A stretch of DNA of 64,000 bases from Ascidiaceihabitans sp023955215 (GTDB taxonomy: Bacteria > Pseudomonadota > Alphaproteobacteria > Rhodobacterales > Rhodobacteraceae), in NCBI GenBank assembly GCA_943788345.1, contig CALSPX010000011.1:282760-346759 (forward strand). The letters run 5' to 3'. The translations under genes were made by a program, and so were the position numbers. The notes beneath the pieces are model-generated. The model ran no database searches, was not told the DNA's origin, and worked only from the letters and a program-made list of their open reading frames with translations. Below, piece by piece: positions 8,747 to 17,613 of the stretch (the first letter of the stretch is position 1; every line of letters begins with the position of its first letter).

Positions 8747-9511
8747 TCAGGCCTGTGCTGAGACCGCATCAAGGTATGTGCGCACGGCTGCTTCAAAGGC
8801 GCGGGGGCGTTCAGAATGGAGCCAATGACCAGTTTCTGGAATTTTCGCAAAGCGGGCATTTGGGAACAGCGGCTTGATAATTGGACGGTGGTCATGGGTT
8901 ACATAATCAGATTCTGCGCCTGACAAGAACAAGGTTGGTCCTTCATATGATCCAGTTAGCGTTGGAAAGGACAGGATTTTATCCATGTCATCGGCCAGCG
9001 CATCAAAGTTCAGTTTCCAAGTTTTAGTCGATATATCAAGTGATTGAGTGAAAAAGGATTGCAGTTCAGCACTCACGCCTTGTGCCTCAAGTTGCGCACT
9101 TGCGTCTGAGCGGCGCGAGACGGTGCTGAGATCTACGGCGCGCATGGCGTCAAGAAAATGCCCCTGAGAATGGGCATAGGAAACGGGCGCGATATCGCCG
9201 CTTATCAAACTGCGCACCAATTCTGGGCGCGTCAGGGCCAAGGCCATAGATGCTTTGCCGCCCATCGAGTGACCAAGCACATCAACAGGGGCACCGATGT
9301 GTTCGATGACTTCGGCCAGATCATTGGCCATTTCAGGATAGCTGTGTGTGTCAAAACGCGGGCTGTCGCCGTGGTTGCGCATATCCACAACAACAACGTG
9401 GCGCGTATCGCTAAGCCGTTTGGCGATCACGCCCCAATTTCTGGCAGACCCATAAAGACCATGGGCGATGAGAAGCGTGGGACCTGTCCCGAATTCATTG
9501 TATTTCAACAT
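8747..9511 (-). CDS. Alpha/beta-fold hydrolase (YbfF-like esterase)
   Basis: A 254-residue alpha/beta hydrolase. The oxyanion HGLYGSARNW segment near residue 18, the nucleophile elbow VLGHSMGGKASM near residue 90 and the C-terminal His in IPETGHWLHSERP give a complete Ser-Asp-His machinery. The pattern and length match the small cytosolic esterases of the YbfF group. The substrate is not known. It begins 40 bp from a divergent small membrane-protein gene and is separated from carB by about 200 bp in which I see nothing specific. Confidence 0.85.
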   Translation of the reverse strand: MLKYNEFGTGPTLLIAHGLYGSARNWGVIAKRLSDTRHVVVVDMRNHGDSPRFDTHSYPEMANDLAEVIEHIGAPVDVLGHSMGGKASMALALTRPELVRSLISGDIAPVSYAHSQGHFLDAMRAVDLSTVSRRSDASAQLEAQGVSAELQSFFTQSLDISTKTWKLNFDALADDMDKILSFPTLTGSYEGPTLFLSGAESDYVTHDHRPIIKPLFPNARFAKIPETGHWLHSERPRAFEAAVRTYLDAVSAQA

Positions 9512-9587
9512 GGTCGCAATTTAACTGCTTTGATCTAGGGACGCTAGGGCATTGATGCTTGTGGATCGTCGTCCTAGTATCGGTTTT

Positions 9588-9962
9588 ATGGATTATCACG
9601 CTGATATCACCGCCAAAGCGGATGAAGTGCGCAATGCCTTGCGGGCAAAGCTGAATGCGCGTGGGTCTGACCTTTCCAAAGCGGTGGCGCGGTCGGGTCG
9701 ATTGCTGCCCAAAAAGCTGTCTAAGCAGGCGGCTGTGATTGTGAAAGCGCAAGGTTTGGGTGGCAATCCAAAGTTGATGCGCCGCATTGATATGGGCGCG
9801 ATCAACACGGCACATTCCGATATCATGACCTTCTTAGATGCGATCGATGTTCAAGAACGCCGCAAGACCCGCGTGTTGCGCTGGTTTGGTGGAATGGCGT
9901 TCAACTTGATATTGATCGCCACCTGCTTTGTCATTTGGTTGTGGTGGTCGGGTAACCTTTAA
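9588..9962 (+). CDS. Small hypothetical protein with C-terminal membrane anchor
   Basis: About 124 residues from the ATG at 9588; upstream TTG and ATG codons at 9552 and 9555 are alternatives, and no clear ribosome site decides. The N-terminal 90 residues are basic and helical (ADEVRNALRAKLNARG onward). A single transmembrane helix near the C-terminus (AFNLILIATCFVIWLWW) suggests a tail-anchored inner-membrane protein facing the cytosol. I do not recognise the family. Its stop overlaps the stop of the convergent ubiH-like gene. Confidence 0.6.
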   Translation: MDYHADITAKADEVRNALRAKLNARGSDLSKAVARSGRLLPKKLSKQAAVIVKAQGLGGNPKLMRRIDMGAINTAHSDIMTFLDAIDVQERRKTRVLRWFGGMAFNLILIATCFVIWLWWSGNL

Positions 9963-11170
9963 CCCTGTTTTCCAGCAACCCCTAAGCCCATTTGCATCAA
10001 CGTTTTTCGCACTGGACCAAGATTATACAGGGCATTCAATCCCATAGCGCGTGCATCGCGCAATGCGGGGCTGGACGCTTGGCTCGCGCGGTTGAGCAGA
10101 TCAATGCCGCGCACGCGCAGTTTAATATCGCCCATGCGGGCCTTTTCATAGGCCATCAACATCTCTGCATCGCCCAATCCATCGGGTCGCGCGGTCGCGA
10201 GCTCTAGCAAGGCACCCATGTCACGTAGGCTCATGTTCAGCCCTTGGGCCCCGATTGGTGGCACAACATGCGCCGCTTCTGCGATCAGTGCGATACGCTG
10301 ACCGCTAAGGGCGGATGCGGTTTGGCTGATGATGGGCCAGATGCTGCGTTTTGAGGCCAATGTAAGGGGGCCGAAATGGTGGCAGGATCGCACAGACATT
10401 TCTTCTTCAAAGGCTGCGGTATCAAGGTCCATGCGGGCCTTTGATTTAGCCCCGTCATCCATCCACACCACGGCAGAGCATGGCAACCCGTTGAAGTCGG
10501 GTAGGGGCACCAAGGTAAATGGGCCGCCGGTGCGGTGGATTTCGGTGGAAACGTTTTCGTGCGGAATTGGGTGCGTCACGGCGAACGCCAGTGCCTTTTG
10601 CCCATAGCGTTTGGTAGTGACGTCAATTCCTGCAGCTTGGCGCATGGGTGAGTTGCGTCCGTCTGCTGCGATCACCAGTTTGGTTTGTACTTTGGTGCCA
10701 TCGCTTAGCGTGACTTTGGCCATTTGGCTGCGGGTGAACAGGCTGGTGGTTCCAGTGCCCGGGCGGAAATCAACGTTTGGCAGCGCATCAAGGCGGGCCA
10801 GCATCTCACGGCGCAGCACATAGTTGGGAAAGTTCCAACCGAACGGCAGATCAGAGATATCGGCGGCGTTGAAATCCTTAACGATCCGCGCCTCTGGCTT
10901 TTCACCACCTGCATCCACGATCCGCATGATCTGCAAGGGGGCGGCGTGGGGCGCAAGGTGATCCCAAATACCTGCTGCCATCAGCATATCGCGCGCTGGC
11001 TGCATCATCGCGGTGGAACGCATGTCAGCGCCTGTTGCTTCGCGGTCAGTGATGGGAGGCGTCGGATCAACACAAATGACGCTAAAGCCCGCAGTGCCAA
11101 AGGCCGCTGCCGCACTAAGGCCCGCGATACCGCCGCCGGAAATTAGGATGTCACAGGTTTGCATGCTCAT
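9959..11170 (-). CDS. ubiH: UbiH/UbiF/COQ6-family FAD-dependent hydroxylase
   Basis: A 403-residue flavoprotein monooxygenase. The FAD-binding ISGGGIAGLSAAA starts at about residue 10, the family DG motif is AADGRNSPMR near residue 170, and the second FAD contact is AEAAHVVPPIGAQGLN near residue 300, where AEAAH replaces the usual GDAAH. Enzymes of this family hydroxylate the aromatic ring of ubiquinone precursors at the inner membrane. Which ring position it modifies cannot be told. A HAD hydrolase gene lies 64 bp upstream on the same strand. Confidence 0.88.
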   Translation of the reverse strand: MSMQTCDILISGGGIAGLSAAAAFGTAGFSVICVDPTPPITDREATGADMRSTAMMQPARDMLMAAGIWDHLAPHAAPLQIMRIVDAGGEKPEARIVKDFNAADISDLPFGWNFPNYVLRREMLARLDALPNVDFRPGTGTTSLFTRSQMAKVTLSDGTKVQTKLVIAADGRNSPMRQAAGIDVTTKRYGQKALAFAVTHPIPHENVSTEIHRTGGPFTLVPLPDFNGLPCSAVVWMDDGAKSKARMDLDTAAFEEEMSVRSCHHFGPLTLASKRSIWPIISQTASALSGQRIALIAEAAHVVPPIGAQGLNMSLRDMGALLELATARPDGLGDAEMLMAYEKARMGDIKLRVRGIDLLNRASQASSPALRDARAMGLNALYNLGPVRKTLMQMGLGVAGKQG

Positions 11171-11234
11171 GGGTGCGCCTTTCGTTGACGCTTATGTAGG
11201 GCGTGGGGCGCGGTTTGGCCAAGCGGCATGTTGT

Positions 11235-11894
11235 CTACCTACTGATTTGACGCAGGAAGTCAGTCAGATCGTCGGTGTGAAAGTCGACGTAATCGGCATG
11301 ATCAGGTTCGGGTGCTACGTGAACCGTTCGCAGGCCCATATCGCGCGGCACTTCGAGGTTGCGGGCCTCATCCTCAAACATCGCGGCTGTTTGTTGGGGC
11401 AGTCCATCTAGTCCAAAGACGATGTCGAAGGCCGCACGCTGGGGTTTGGGCAGATAATTGGCGTGTTCGATGCCGTATACGTCGTCAAAGATACCGTCCA
11501 ACCCGCGCGCCTTAAGCACCTGTTCTGCATAGGGTTTGGTGCCGTTGGTGTAGACGATGCTGCGCCCCGGTAGGTTCTTGATCAATGCGGCCAAGTCGGG
11601 GGCCGGTTGCAGGACGTCAAAGGTAATGTCGTGCACGTCGATCAGGAATTGTTCGGGCTGAATGCCGTGTTCTTTCATCAAACCTGACAGGGTGGTGCCG
11701 TGCACCTCCCAATAATGTTTGCGCAGGTGGTTTGCCTCGTCCTGATCCACGCCCAATTCCTTGACCATAAAGGCGCGCATCTTCTCTTCGATTTGATCGA
11801 ACAGGCGAGCGGCGGGGGGGTACAATGTGTTGTCGAGGTCAAAGACCCAATCGGTCACATGTGCAAAGGCGGAGCTTGGGTCAGGTTTGTTCAT
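11235..11894 (-). CDS. HAD-family pyrimidine 5'-nucleotidase
   Basis: A 219-residue haloacid-dehalogenase-fold phosphatase. Motif I is FDLDNTLYPP (nucleophile Asp near residue 19), motif II is VYTNGTK near residue 114, motif III includes the Lys of YLPKPQ, and motif IV is MFEDEARNL. The DLDNTLY form and the helical cap after it are typical of the pyrimidine 5'-nucleotidase subfamily, which dephosphorylates UMP, CMP or related nucleotides. It is in line with ubiH on the minus strand, a pairing with no obvious functional link. Confidence 0.87.
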   Translation of the reverse strand: MNKPDPSSAFAHVTDWVFDLDNTLYPPAARLFDQIEEKMRAFMVKELGVDQDEANHLRKHYWEVHGTTLSGLMKEHGIQPEQFLIDVHDITFDVLQPAPDLAALIKNLPGRSIVYTNGTKPYAEQVLKARGLDGIFDDVYGIEHANYLPKPQRAAFDIVFGLDGLPQQTAAMFEDEARNLEVPRDMGLRTVHVAPEPDHADYVDFHTDDLTDFLRQISR

Positions 11895-12005
11895 ACCACA
11901 GAAGTATCAGGCATTTGTTCGGGTGCAAGCACCGTGCGTAGATAGGCTTGCGCATAGGGCTGTGCACGCTAAGCTGCGCCAACCTTAAAGCACGGAATTT
12001 GCCCC

Positions 12006-12650
12006 ATGAAATCGCCCAACACAGACGCCTATTCAATGATCCTAGAGGCCATTGACGTTGGTAAATATCGCCCTGGTGATCGATTGGTGGAAAGCGAGTT
12101 GGCAGAGCGGTTCGGAGTTTCTAGAACCCCAATTCGTGAAGCATTACAACGGCTTGAGACGCAATCACTGTTGTCACGTGATGGGCGCAGTTTGATTGTT
12201 GCCTCCCTTGGGCACAACCAAATGTCTGAATTATACGTGGTGCGCAGTGAGTTGGAGGGGCTGGCCGCAAGTTTGGCCGCACGTCACGCCACGGACGAAG
12301 AGGTGCGTATCCTGCGCGAGATGGTCGAGGACGACAACGCGTTGATGAACGATCCTACTGCCCTGGCGCGTGCGAACCGTCGTTTCCATAAGCAAATTCA
12401 CCTTGCCTCGCACAACCGTTATTTGGTGCAGCAATTGGATTTGGTTCACCGCACAATGGCGTTGATGACCGATACGTCGCTGTCAGCCGAAGGGCGGGGC
12501 GAGATTGCGCAGGCCGAGCACGCCGCGATCGTCACGGCGATTGAGGCGCATGATGGTGAGACGGCGGGCAAAGTTTTGCGCGACCATATTTCGGTGGCCT
12601 TCATGACGCGGCTAAAGCAGGACGCGGCACGGCGCCAAGAAGAAGGTTAA
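12006..12650 (+). CDS. GntR-family transcriptional regulator, FCD subfamily
   Basis: A 214-residue regulator. The N-terminal winged helix-turn-helix reads ESELAERFGVSRTPIREAL (about residues 25-45), and the C-terminal all-helical FCD effector domain fills the rest, with potential metal ligands in RRFHKQIHLASHN and EHAAIVTAIEAHD. FadR/GntR-type FCD proteins sense organic acids and usually repress catabolic genes. The ligand is unknown and no catabolic operon lies next to it. It is transcribed toward the glycosyltransferase gene with only 23 bp between the stops. Confidence 0.9.
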   Translation: MKSPNTDAYSMILEAIDVGKYRPGDRLVESELAERFGVSRTPIREALQRLETQSLLSRDGRSLIVASLGHNQMSELYVVRSELEGLAASLAARHATDEEVRILREMVEDDNALMNDPTALARANRRFHKQIHLASHNRYLVQQLDLVHRTMALMTDTSLSAEGRGEIAQAEHAAIVTAIEAHDGETAGKVLRDHISVAFMTRLKQDAARRQEEG

Positions 12651-12673
12651 TTGTTGGGCGGGCAGGCCGTAAA

Positions 12674-14566
12674 TTACGGCTCCTTTGAAACCCCATGCTC
12701 TGTCTTGTCCCAGTAAAACGGGGTCACGATCATTTTGTACAGCGCCTTGTAGGACGCCAGTGGGCCGAGCGTGAAATAGAGCGGCATTGTTACCACCCAT
12801 TTCAGCAAGTGGCGGCGATTTGGTGATGTGACGGCTGTCATACCCATAGTCATATTCAGGATTTCCGAAAAGAAAAACAGCAGGATCAATACCTGAATTG
12901 TACTGTCCCCCAACACATTTTGGATCGGGTGGTGATACCCGAAAATCGTGATCCAGAAGGACCACAATACAGGTGCAAATAGGAATTGGGAGAAGGTGGC
13001 AAGAAAGATCATTTGCAGACCCATGAAGCGTTTGAACCCCAGATCACGCAGGAGTTGCGCGGGGTCTCTCATGTGAACGATATAGGTGATCATGAACCCT
13101 TTGAGCCAACGCGAGCGTTGCCGAACCCAGCGCCAAGGGCGGCAGTTTGCCTCTTCATATGTAACGGTTGGGATCAGTTCGGTGACATAGCCGGGGCGGG
13201 CAAGGCGCACGCCGAGATCGGTGTCTTCTGTGACGTTGTGGGCATCCCACCGCCCCAATTTTTCAAGGGCGTTCCGGCGGAAGAACAGTGTCGTTCCCCC
13301 CAGTGGTATGACGAACCCAAGCCTTGCCATCCCCGGCAAAACAACCCGCCACCACGTTGCATATTCAATTGTAAAACAACGGGAAATCCAGTTTTGGCGG
13401 GCATTGTAATAATCAAGCATTCCTTGCAGGCAGACCACATTTGGTGCGGCTTCATTGAACCGTGCAGCCACCTTTTCAATCTGGTCGGGTTCTGGCGCGT
13501 CTTCAGCGTCCCAAACCCCGATTATGGTCCCACGGCAAAAGTCGAGGGCGTAGTTCATGGCACGCGGTTTTGTTGTCAGTCCTTTGGCATCGGGCACGAC
13601 GACCACCTTGATCCAACTGGGTAGCTGGGTGCGTTCGATGGCAGTACGCGTGACTTCATCCGCGGCCTCAAGGACCAGAACAATATCCAGAAGTGGTTTG
13701 GGATAAGTGAGATTTTCCAGCCGCTTGATCAGCGCATCTGCAATTTCAGGTTCGTGAAATAGGGGGATCATAACAGAGACACAAGGCAGCCGCGCGTTGA
13801 CGTCTTTAAGTGTGTGGGCCGGAGGGCGCGATTGGCCGGTAATGTGGACAAGGAACCCTGCGCCTTTGATAATGATTGTGAGCAACAGGGTTAATGCAGC
13901 CCAAAGCATCGCAATCGAGAGCGCCACATCGGGAAAAATGGCAATGGTGGACAGCACTGCCACGCCACCAAGTACCACCTTTTTGGATTTGAGCAGATTG
14001 GCCTGTCCCCAGTTGCGGCAACTTTCGTGGTCTGGCACTTGGACCAGCGCTTGTTCGGCCAGTTGATCCCCATAAAGACGCGTTATTTGGGATTGGATTT
14101 GGCGTGGATCTGCGATCACGGGCAAAAAGGTGAAGGGTGCTTCTTTCATCTCGGCGCGCAGGGCATCAAATTGGTCTGGATGGCTTGTGGCGACAAGAAC
14201 GGAATTGCCCATTCGCAACCACGCAACCACCTGATGCTTTAGGCAAATCTGTGCAGAGAGGATGTTGGACAGGCTGGCGTGGCAAGGATCGTTATTTAAA
14301 TCAACGTGTTGCGCGTTTGATTGCGTGGCAAGCGTCGCAAGCAGGGTTTGGCTGCTTAGGGCACCATTGGCGACCAATATGTCCCCCAGCTGCGCGTCCA
14401 TCTTGGATTGCTGTTCGAGGGCGTGCACCAGATCCGTGGTGGTGATGTGCCCGTCTTCAATCAGTTGGCGCCCCAGAAGGCGTGCGGTGTTGGTGGTTTT
14501 GACACTTTTGGGATTGAACAGAATTAGTCGTTGATTGCTCACAGCGGCACCTATTGATGGGCGCAC
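12674..14566 (-). CDS. Membrane glycosyltransferase family 2 with GspE-like N-terminal domain
   Basis: A 630-residue protein. Residues about 25-185 resemble the N-terminal domain of type II secretion ATPases (LLGRQLIEDGHITTTDL and the repeat LGDILVANGALSSQTL). Two membrane helices follow near 200-240, then a GT2 catalytic domain with VSVMIPLFHEPE, the DAEDAPEP metal-binding site, TEDTDLGVRL and the processive-type RQRSRWLKG (QxxRW). Several C-terminal helices finish it. This layout fits beta-glycan synthases of the cellulose or exopolysaccharide type. The start may be the GTG at 14566 or a GTG eight codons later. No other polysaccharide gene is adjacent. Confidence 0.86.
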   Translation of the reverse strand: MRPSIGAAVSNQRLILFNPKSVKTTNTARLLGRQLIEDGHITTTDLVHALEQQSKMDAQLGDILVANGALSSQTLLATLATQSNAQHVDLNNDPCHASLSNILSAQICLKHQVVAWLRMGNSVLVATSHPDQFDALRAEMKEAPFTFLPVIADPRQIQSQITRLYGDQLAEQALVQVPDHESCRNWGQANLLKSKKVVLGGVAVLSTIAIFPDVALSIAMLWAALTLLLTIIIKGAGFLVHITGQSRPPAHTLKDVNARLPCVSVMIPLFHEPEIADALIKRLENLTYPKPLLDIVLVLEAADEVTRTAIERTQLPSWIKVVVVPDAKGLTTKPRAMNYALDFCRGTIIGVWDAEDAPEPDQIEKVAARFNEAAPNVVCLQGMLDYYNARQNWISRCFTIEYATWWRVVLPGMARLGFVIPLGGTTLFFRRNALEKLGRWDAHNVTEDTDLGVRLARPGYVTELIPTVTYEEANCRPWRWVRQRSRWLKGFMITYIVHMRDPAQLLRDLGFKRFMGLQMIFLATFSQFLFAPVLWSFWITIFGYHHPIQNVLGDSTIQVLILLFFFSEILNMTMGMTAVTSPNRRHLLKWVVTMPLYFTLGPLASYKALYKMIVTPFYWDKTEHGVSKEP

Positions 14567-14650
14567 ACGGATTGGTCGTACGCGACATCAGTTTTGGACG
14601 CCCCACGTTAATGGGGCGTTAAAGGCAATCAATGAGTGAAGGATTTGACG

Positions 14651-15808
14651 TTAAGCTTGTTGTTCAGCCATGGCCGCAGCAAAGCGTTCAAACAGATAGA
14701 AGCTGTCTTGTGGCCCTGGGCTGGCTTCTGGGTGATGCTGCACAGAATAAACAGGGCGTCCCTCAAGGCGGATACCACAGTTGGAACCGTCGAAGAGGGA
14801 TGTATGTGTTTCGATCACGCCTTTTGGTAGGCTTTGTGCATCCACAGCAAAACCGTGGTTCATCGAGGTGATTTCAACCTTGCCTGTGTCGTGGTCTTTG
14901 ACAGGGTGGTTTGCACCGTGATGGCCGTGGTTCATTTTGATGGTTTGCGCGCCAAGGGCGAGGGCCAGCATTTGGTGGCCCAAGCAGATGCCAAAGACTG
15001 GGATGTCAGCTTCAAGAACGCCTTTGATCATTGGCACGGCGTATTCGCCGGTTGCTGCAGGATCGCCCGGACCGTTGGAGAGGAACACGCCATCCGGTTT
15101 GTGCGCGAGCACGTCTTCAGCCGTAGCAGTTGCTGGCAGGACAGTGACATCACACCCAACAGAGGCCAAGCAGCGTAGGATGTTGCGTTTTGCGCCGAAG
15201 TCGACTGCGACCACTTTGAATTTTGGGTCCTCAAGGCGGGTGTAGCCATCCGGCCATGCCCAACGCATTTCGTCCCAGCGGTAAGATTGTGCGCAGGTCA
15301 CTTTCTTGGCGAGGTCCATGCCTTCAAGTCCTGCAAAGCCGCGGGCGGCTGCAACCAATGCTTCGATGTCGAAATTGCCTTCTGGGTCATGAGCCAGTGC
15401 AACATGCGGCGCGCCTGCTTGACGGATTGCGCGGGTGAGGCGGCGTGTGTCGATGCCACCAATCGCGATGCGACCACGTGCGGCCAACCATTCGCCCAAG
15501 GGGCCAGCACTGCGCCAGCTTGAGGGTGTTGTTGGGTTCCATTTGACCACCATGCCCTCGGCTACCGGATCTGCGGTTTCGTCATCTTCCGCGTTCACGC
15601 CGGTGTTGCCGATGTGTGGGAAGGTGAAGGTGACGACCTGACCTGCATATGAGGGGTCAGTCATGATTTCTTGGTAGCCGGTCATGGATGTGTTGAAGCA
15701 CAGCTCGGCAACGGTTTGGCCCGTTGCGCCAAAGCCTGCGCCGTAGAACAACGTTCCATCCGCCAGAGCTAAACAAGCGGTGGGGCGGGTGGGTGCGAGC
15801 GCTGTCAT
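14651..15808 (-). CDS. carA: Carbamoyl-phosphate synthase small subunit
   Basis: A 385-residue class I glutamine amidotransferase subunit. The N-terminal CarA domain starts with ACLALADGTLFYGAGFGA. The C-terminal amidotransferase domain has the nucleophile Cys in PVFGICLGHQML and the His-Glu pair in VQHHPEASPGP. It hydrolyses glutamine and channels ammonia to CarB. It is divergent from the yqeY-domain gene across 192 bp that should hold both promoters. Confidence 0.97.
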   Translation of the reverse strand: MTALAPTRPTACLALADGTLFYGAGFGATGQTVAELCFNTSMTGYQEIMTDPSYAGQVVTFTFPHIGNTGVNAEDDETADPVAEGMVVKWNPTTPSSWRSAGPLGEWLAARGRIAIGGIDTRRLTRAIRQAGAPHVALAHDPEGNFDIEALVAAARGFAGLEGMDLAKKVTCAQSYRWDEMRWAWPDGYTRLEDPKFKVVAVDFGAKRNILRCLASVGCDVTVLPATATAEDVLAHKPDGVFLSNGPGDPAATGEYAVPMIKGVLEADIPVFGICLGHQMLALALGAQTIKMNHGHHGANHPVKDHDTGKVEITSMNHGFAVDAQSLPKGVIETHTSLFDGSNCGIRLEGRPVYSVQHHPEASPGPQDSFYLFERFAAAMAEQQA

Positions 15809-16000
15809 GGGCAGACCTATATGTTGGAGTGTGGCAAACTTGTCGAAAACTAATGCGAGGTGGCTGTAGGGTCAAGGGTGAATGTATTTGTTTTATCGTT
15901 TAAAAACAGTGACTTAAAATTGTACTGTTCGGTTGCAAGGTTTGTGCGGTTTGGGTAGAGTCGCCATCTTAATATTAGCTCATGGGGATGAGAGTCAAAA

Positions 16001-16462
16001 ATGGACTTACGAACGCAAATTCTAGCTGCTTTGAAGCAGGCTATGAAAGACAAGGCTGCGAACCGTTTATCAACGTTGCGCCTGATCAATGCGGCGATCA
16101 AGGATAAAGACATCGATGCCCGTGCCGCCGGAGAAGATGAGGGCGTTGGTGAAGCTGAAGTTCTTATGATTCTTGGCAAGATGTCCAAACAGCGCCTTGA
16201 AAGCGCCCGTGCCTATGAAGAGGGCAATCGTCTTGATTTGGCCGAGCGTGAGCGCGAAGAGATCCTGGTGATTGAAGAATTCCTACCACGTCAGTTGAAT
16301 GAGGCCGAAAGTGCGGCGGCCGTTGATGCGGCTGTTGCCGAAGTGGGTGCGACAAGCATTCGCGATATGGGCAAGGTCATGGGTATTCTTAAAGGGAAAT
16401 ATATGGGGCAGATGGACTTTGGTTCAGTCGGCCCGATCGTTAAGGATCGTTTGTGTTCTTGA
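16001..16462 (+). CDS. GatB/YqeY domain protein
   Basis: A 153-residue stand-alone YqeY protein, an all-helical domain also found at the end of GatB of the tRNA-dependent amidotransferase. Typical features are the opening LRTQILAALKQAMKDKA, VIEEFLPRQL near residue 90 and MGKVMGILK near 125. The family is widely conserved and may act on or near aminoacyl-tRNA, but its activity is undefined. It lies head-to-head with carA, an order common in alphaproteobacteria, and ends before a clean terminator. Confidence 0.9.
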   Translation: MDLRTQILAALKQAMKDKAANRLSTLRLINAAIKDKDIDARAAGEDEGVGEAEVLMILGKMSKQRLESARAYEEGNRLDLAEREREEILVIEEFLPRQLNEAESAAAVDAAVAEVGATSIRDMGKVMGILKGKYMGQMDFGSVGPIVKDRLCS

Positions 16463-16514
16463 TGATGGGTTGAGGCGCTGCCTCAAACTCCGAAGTTTAT
16501 TTAGTAAGATGAAG

Positions 16515-16540
16515 AAGGTGGGCTTTGGTCCGCCTTTTTT
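16515..16540 (+). terminator. Rho-independent terminator after the yqeY gene
   Basis: AAGGTGGGC at 16515-16523 pairs with GTCCGCCTT at 16528-16536 (two G-T pairs) across a TTTG loop, and the T run extends to 16540. It is 53 bp after the stop and reaches the end of the convergent DUF2244 gene. Confidence 0.85.
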
Positions 16541-17030
16541 AATGCGGGGTCTGTTTGAGGGCGCGTTGAAGATCGTCAAATAAGGCAAGCCGCTCTTCTT
16601 CTGAGAGGAATGCGCCGATTTCCACCTCGCGCCCCATACCTTTTAGCGTGATATAGTTTGGGACGGGTCCGCTGGTCTTATGTTTGGTGACTTGGGTCCA
16701 GTAACGATTGCAATCCCATGTGATGGCATCGCCTTTGGCTGGGGTGTGGATCAGTTTAACGCTGTCTTCTTTGAGTGTCAGAACCTCAAGGATCTGACGT
16801 TGTTTGTGGTTTTGCTGTAGTGCGAAATACATCCCCCAAACGGCCAGCAATAAGAAGGGCAGTAAAGCCCACAGCAGGGGCGTGCCGAGCAAGGCCATGG
16901 CAGGGATCAAGATAAGCGTGAAGGTGGCAAGGATAAAGGCGGCCATGCCTTTGGGCGGCAGGCTTTCATGCGGTTTGAGATGCATGACCTGTGTTGGGTC
17001 GTTTGGTTGACTGGTCCAAGTGTAAGGCAT
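16539..17030 (-). CDS. DUF2244 family membrane protein
   Basis: A 163-residue protein of the DUF2244 family. The N-terminus has an HxxLxPxxSLPPKG-like segment (HLKPHESLPPKG). Two close transmembrane helices (about residues 29-68) are followed by a cytosolic beta-rich domain ending in FLSEEERLALFDDL. Genes of this family often occur near respiratory genes in alphaproteobacteria, but the function is unknown. Here it stands alone, converging on the yqeY gene. Confidence 0.82.
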   Translation of the reverse strand: MPYTWTSQPNDPTQVMHLKPHESLPPKGMAAFILATFTLILIPAMALLGTPLLWALLPFLLLAVWGMYFALQQNHKQRQILEVLTLKEDSVKLIHTPAKGDAITWDCNRYWTQVTKHKTSGPVPNYITLKGMGREVEIGAFLSEEERLALFDDLQRALKQTPH

Positions 17031-17160
17031 GTGGGCTTTGCATCTGGTTGGGGTTGCACAAGTCTAGTGCGGGTGTGGTCAAAAAAGGATGTGACAAAAT
17101 ATAGCAAGGTGTGCGTTCTTTGACGCTGGGCACACCAAGTAGTAGGCCCAGCTGCTGGAT

Positions 17161-17538
17161 TTATGCATATGAGATGACTTCAATCTCGATCCCGTTTTCA
17201 TCTTCAAAGTAAAAGCGGCGACCAGGTTCATAATCTTGATGGCTGTTGGGGACGTAGCCGCGCGCAATAACTTTTTGTTCAACCGCGTCCAAATCATCCA
17301 CAACAATACCTATGTGGTTGAGAGCCGCGCAACTGTAGTATTTCGCGCCAGCTGGCGTTGGGGTTTTTGGGGGTGTATCGAGGGCGAGGTAGCTTGTCTT
17401 GCTTCCCACGTGCAGTGAATAGCCGTCATGAATGGACGCGCCTTCCCAGCGGACCTCCCATCCAAACAGATCGCACAGCATTTCGGTGGTCGCATGTATG
17501 TCTTTTACAGTGACGTTCAGGTGTTCTAACTCTGCCAT
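17161..17538 (-). CDS. VOC (glyoxalase/dioxygenase-fold) protein, probable SoxR target
   Basis: A 125-residue single-domain vicinal-oxygen-chelate protein starting with EHLNVTVKDIHATTEMLC. Candidate metal ligands are His in EHLNVTV, His in LNHIGIVVDDL and Glu near the C-terminus (ENGIEIEVISYA). A good ribosome site (AAGGA) precedes the ATG. Its promoter overlaps a perfect SoxR box with 19-bp -35/-10 spacing, so it is almost surely induced by redox-cycling compounds. The reaction is unknown; sequestration or modification of quinone-like or antibiotic molecules would fit the control. Confidence 0.85.
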   Translation of the reverse strand: MAELEHLNVTVKDIHATTEMLCDLFGWEVRWEGASIHDGYSLHVGSKTSYLALDTPPKTPTPAGAKYYSCAALNHIGIVVDDLDAVEQKVIARGYVPNSHQDYEPGRRFYFEDENGIEIEVISYA

Positions 17539-17570
17539 GATTTTTCCTTTGATATGTGTACTCTCTCTAT

Positions 17571-17601
17571 GTTGTAATTCCTCAAGTTAACTTGAGATCA
17601 A
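17571..17601 (-). promoter_or_regulatory. SoxR box within the promoter of the VOC gene
   Basis: CTCAAGTTAACTTGAG at 17581-17596 is a perfect 16-bp palindrome and matches the known SoxR operator core. On the minus strand it lies between a -35 TTGATC (17596-17601) and a -10 TACAAC (17571-17576) spaced by 19 bp, the over-long spacer used by MerR-family activators. The arrangement closely resembles the soxS promoter of enteric bacteria. It sits between the VOC gene and soxR and may also govern soxR. Confidence 0.93.
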
Positions 17602-17613
17602 GAGGTTTTTTTG

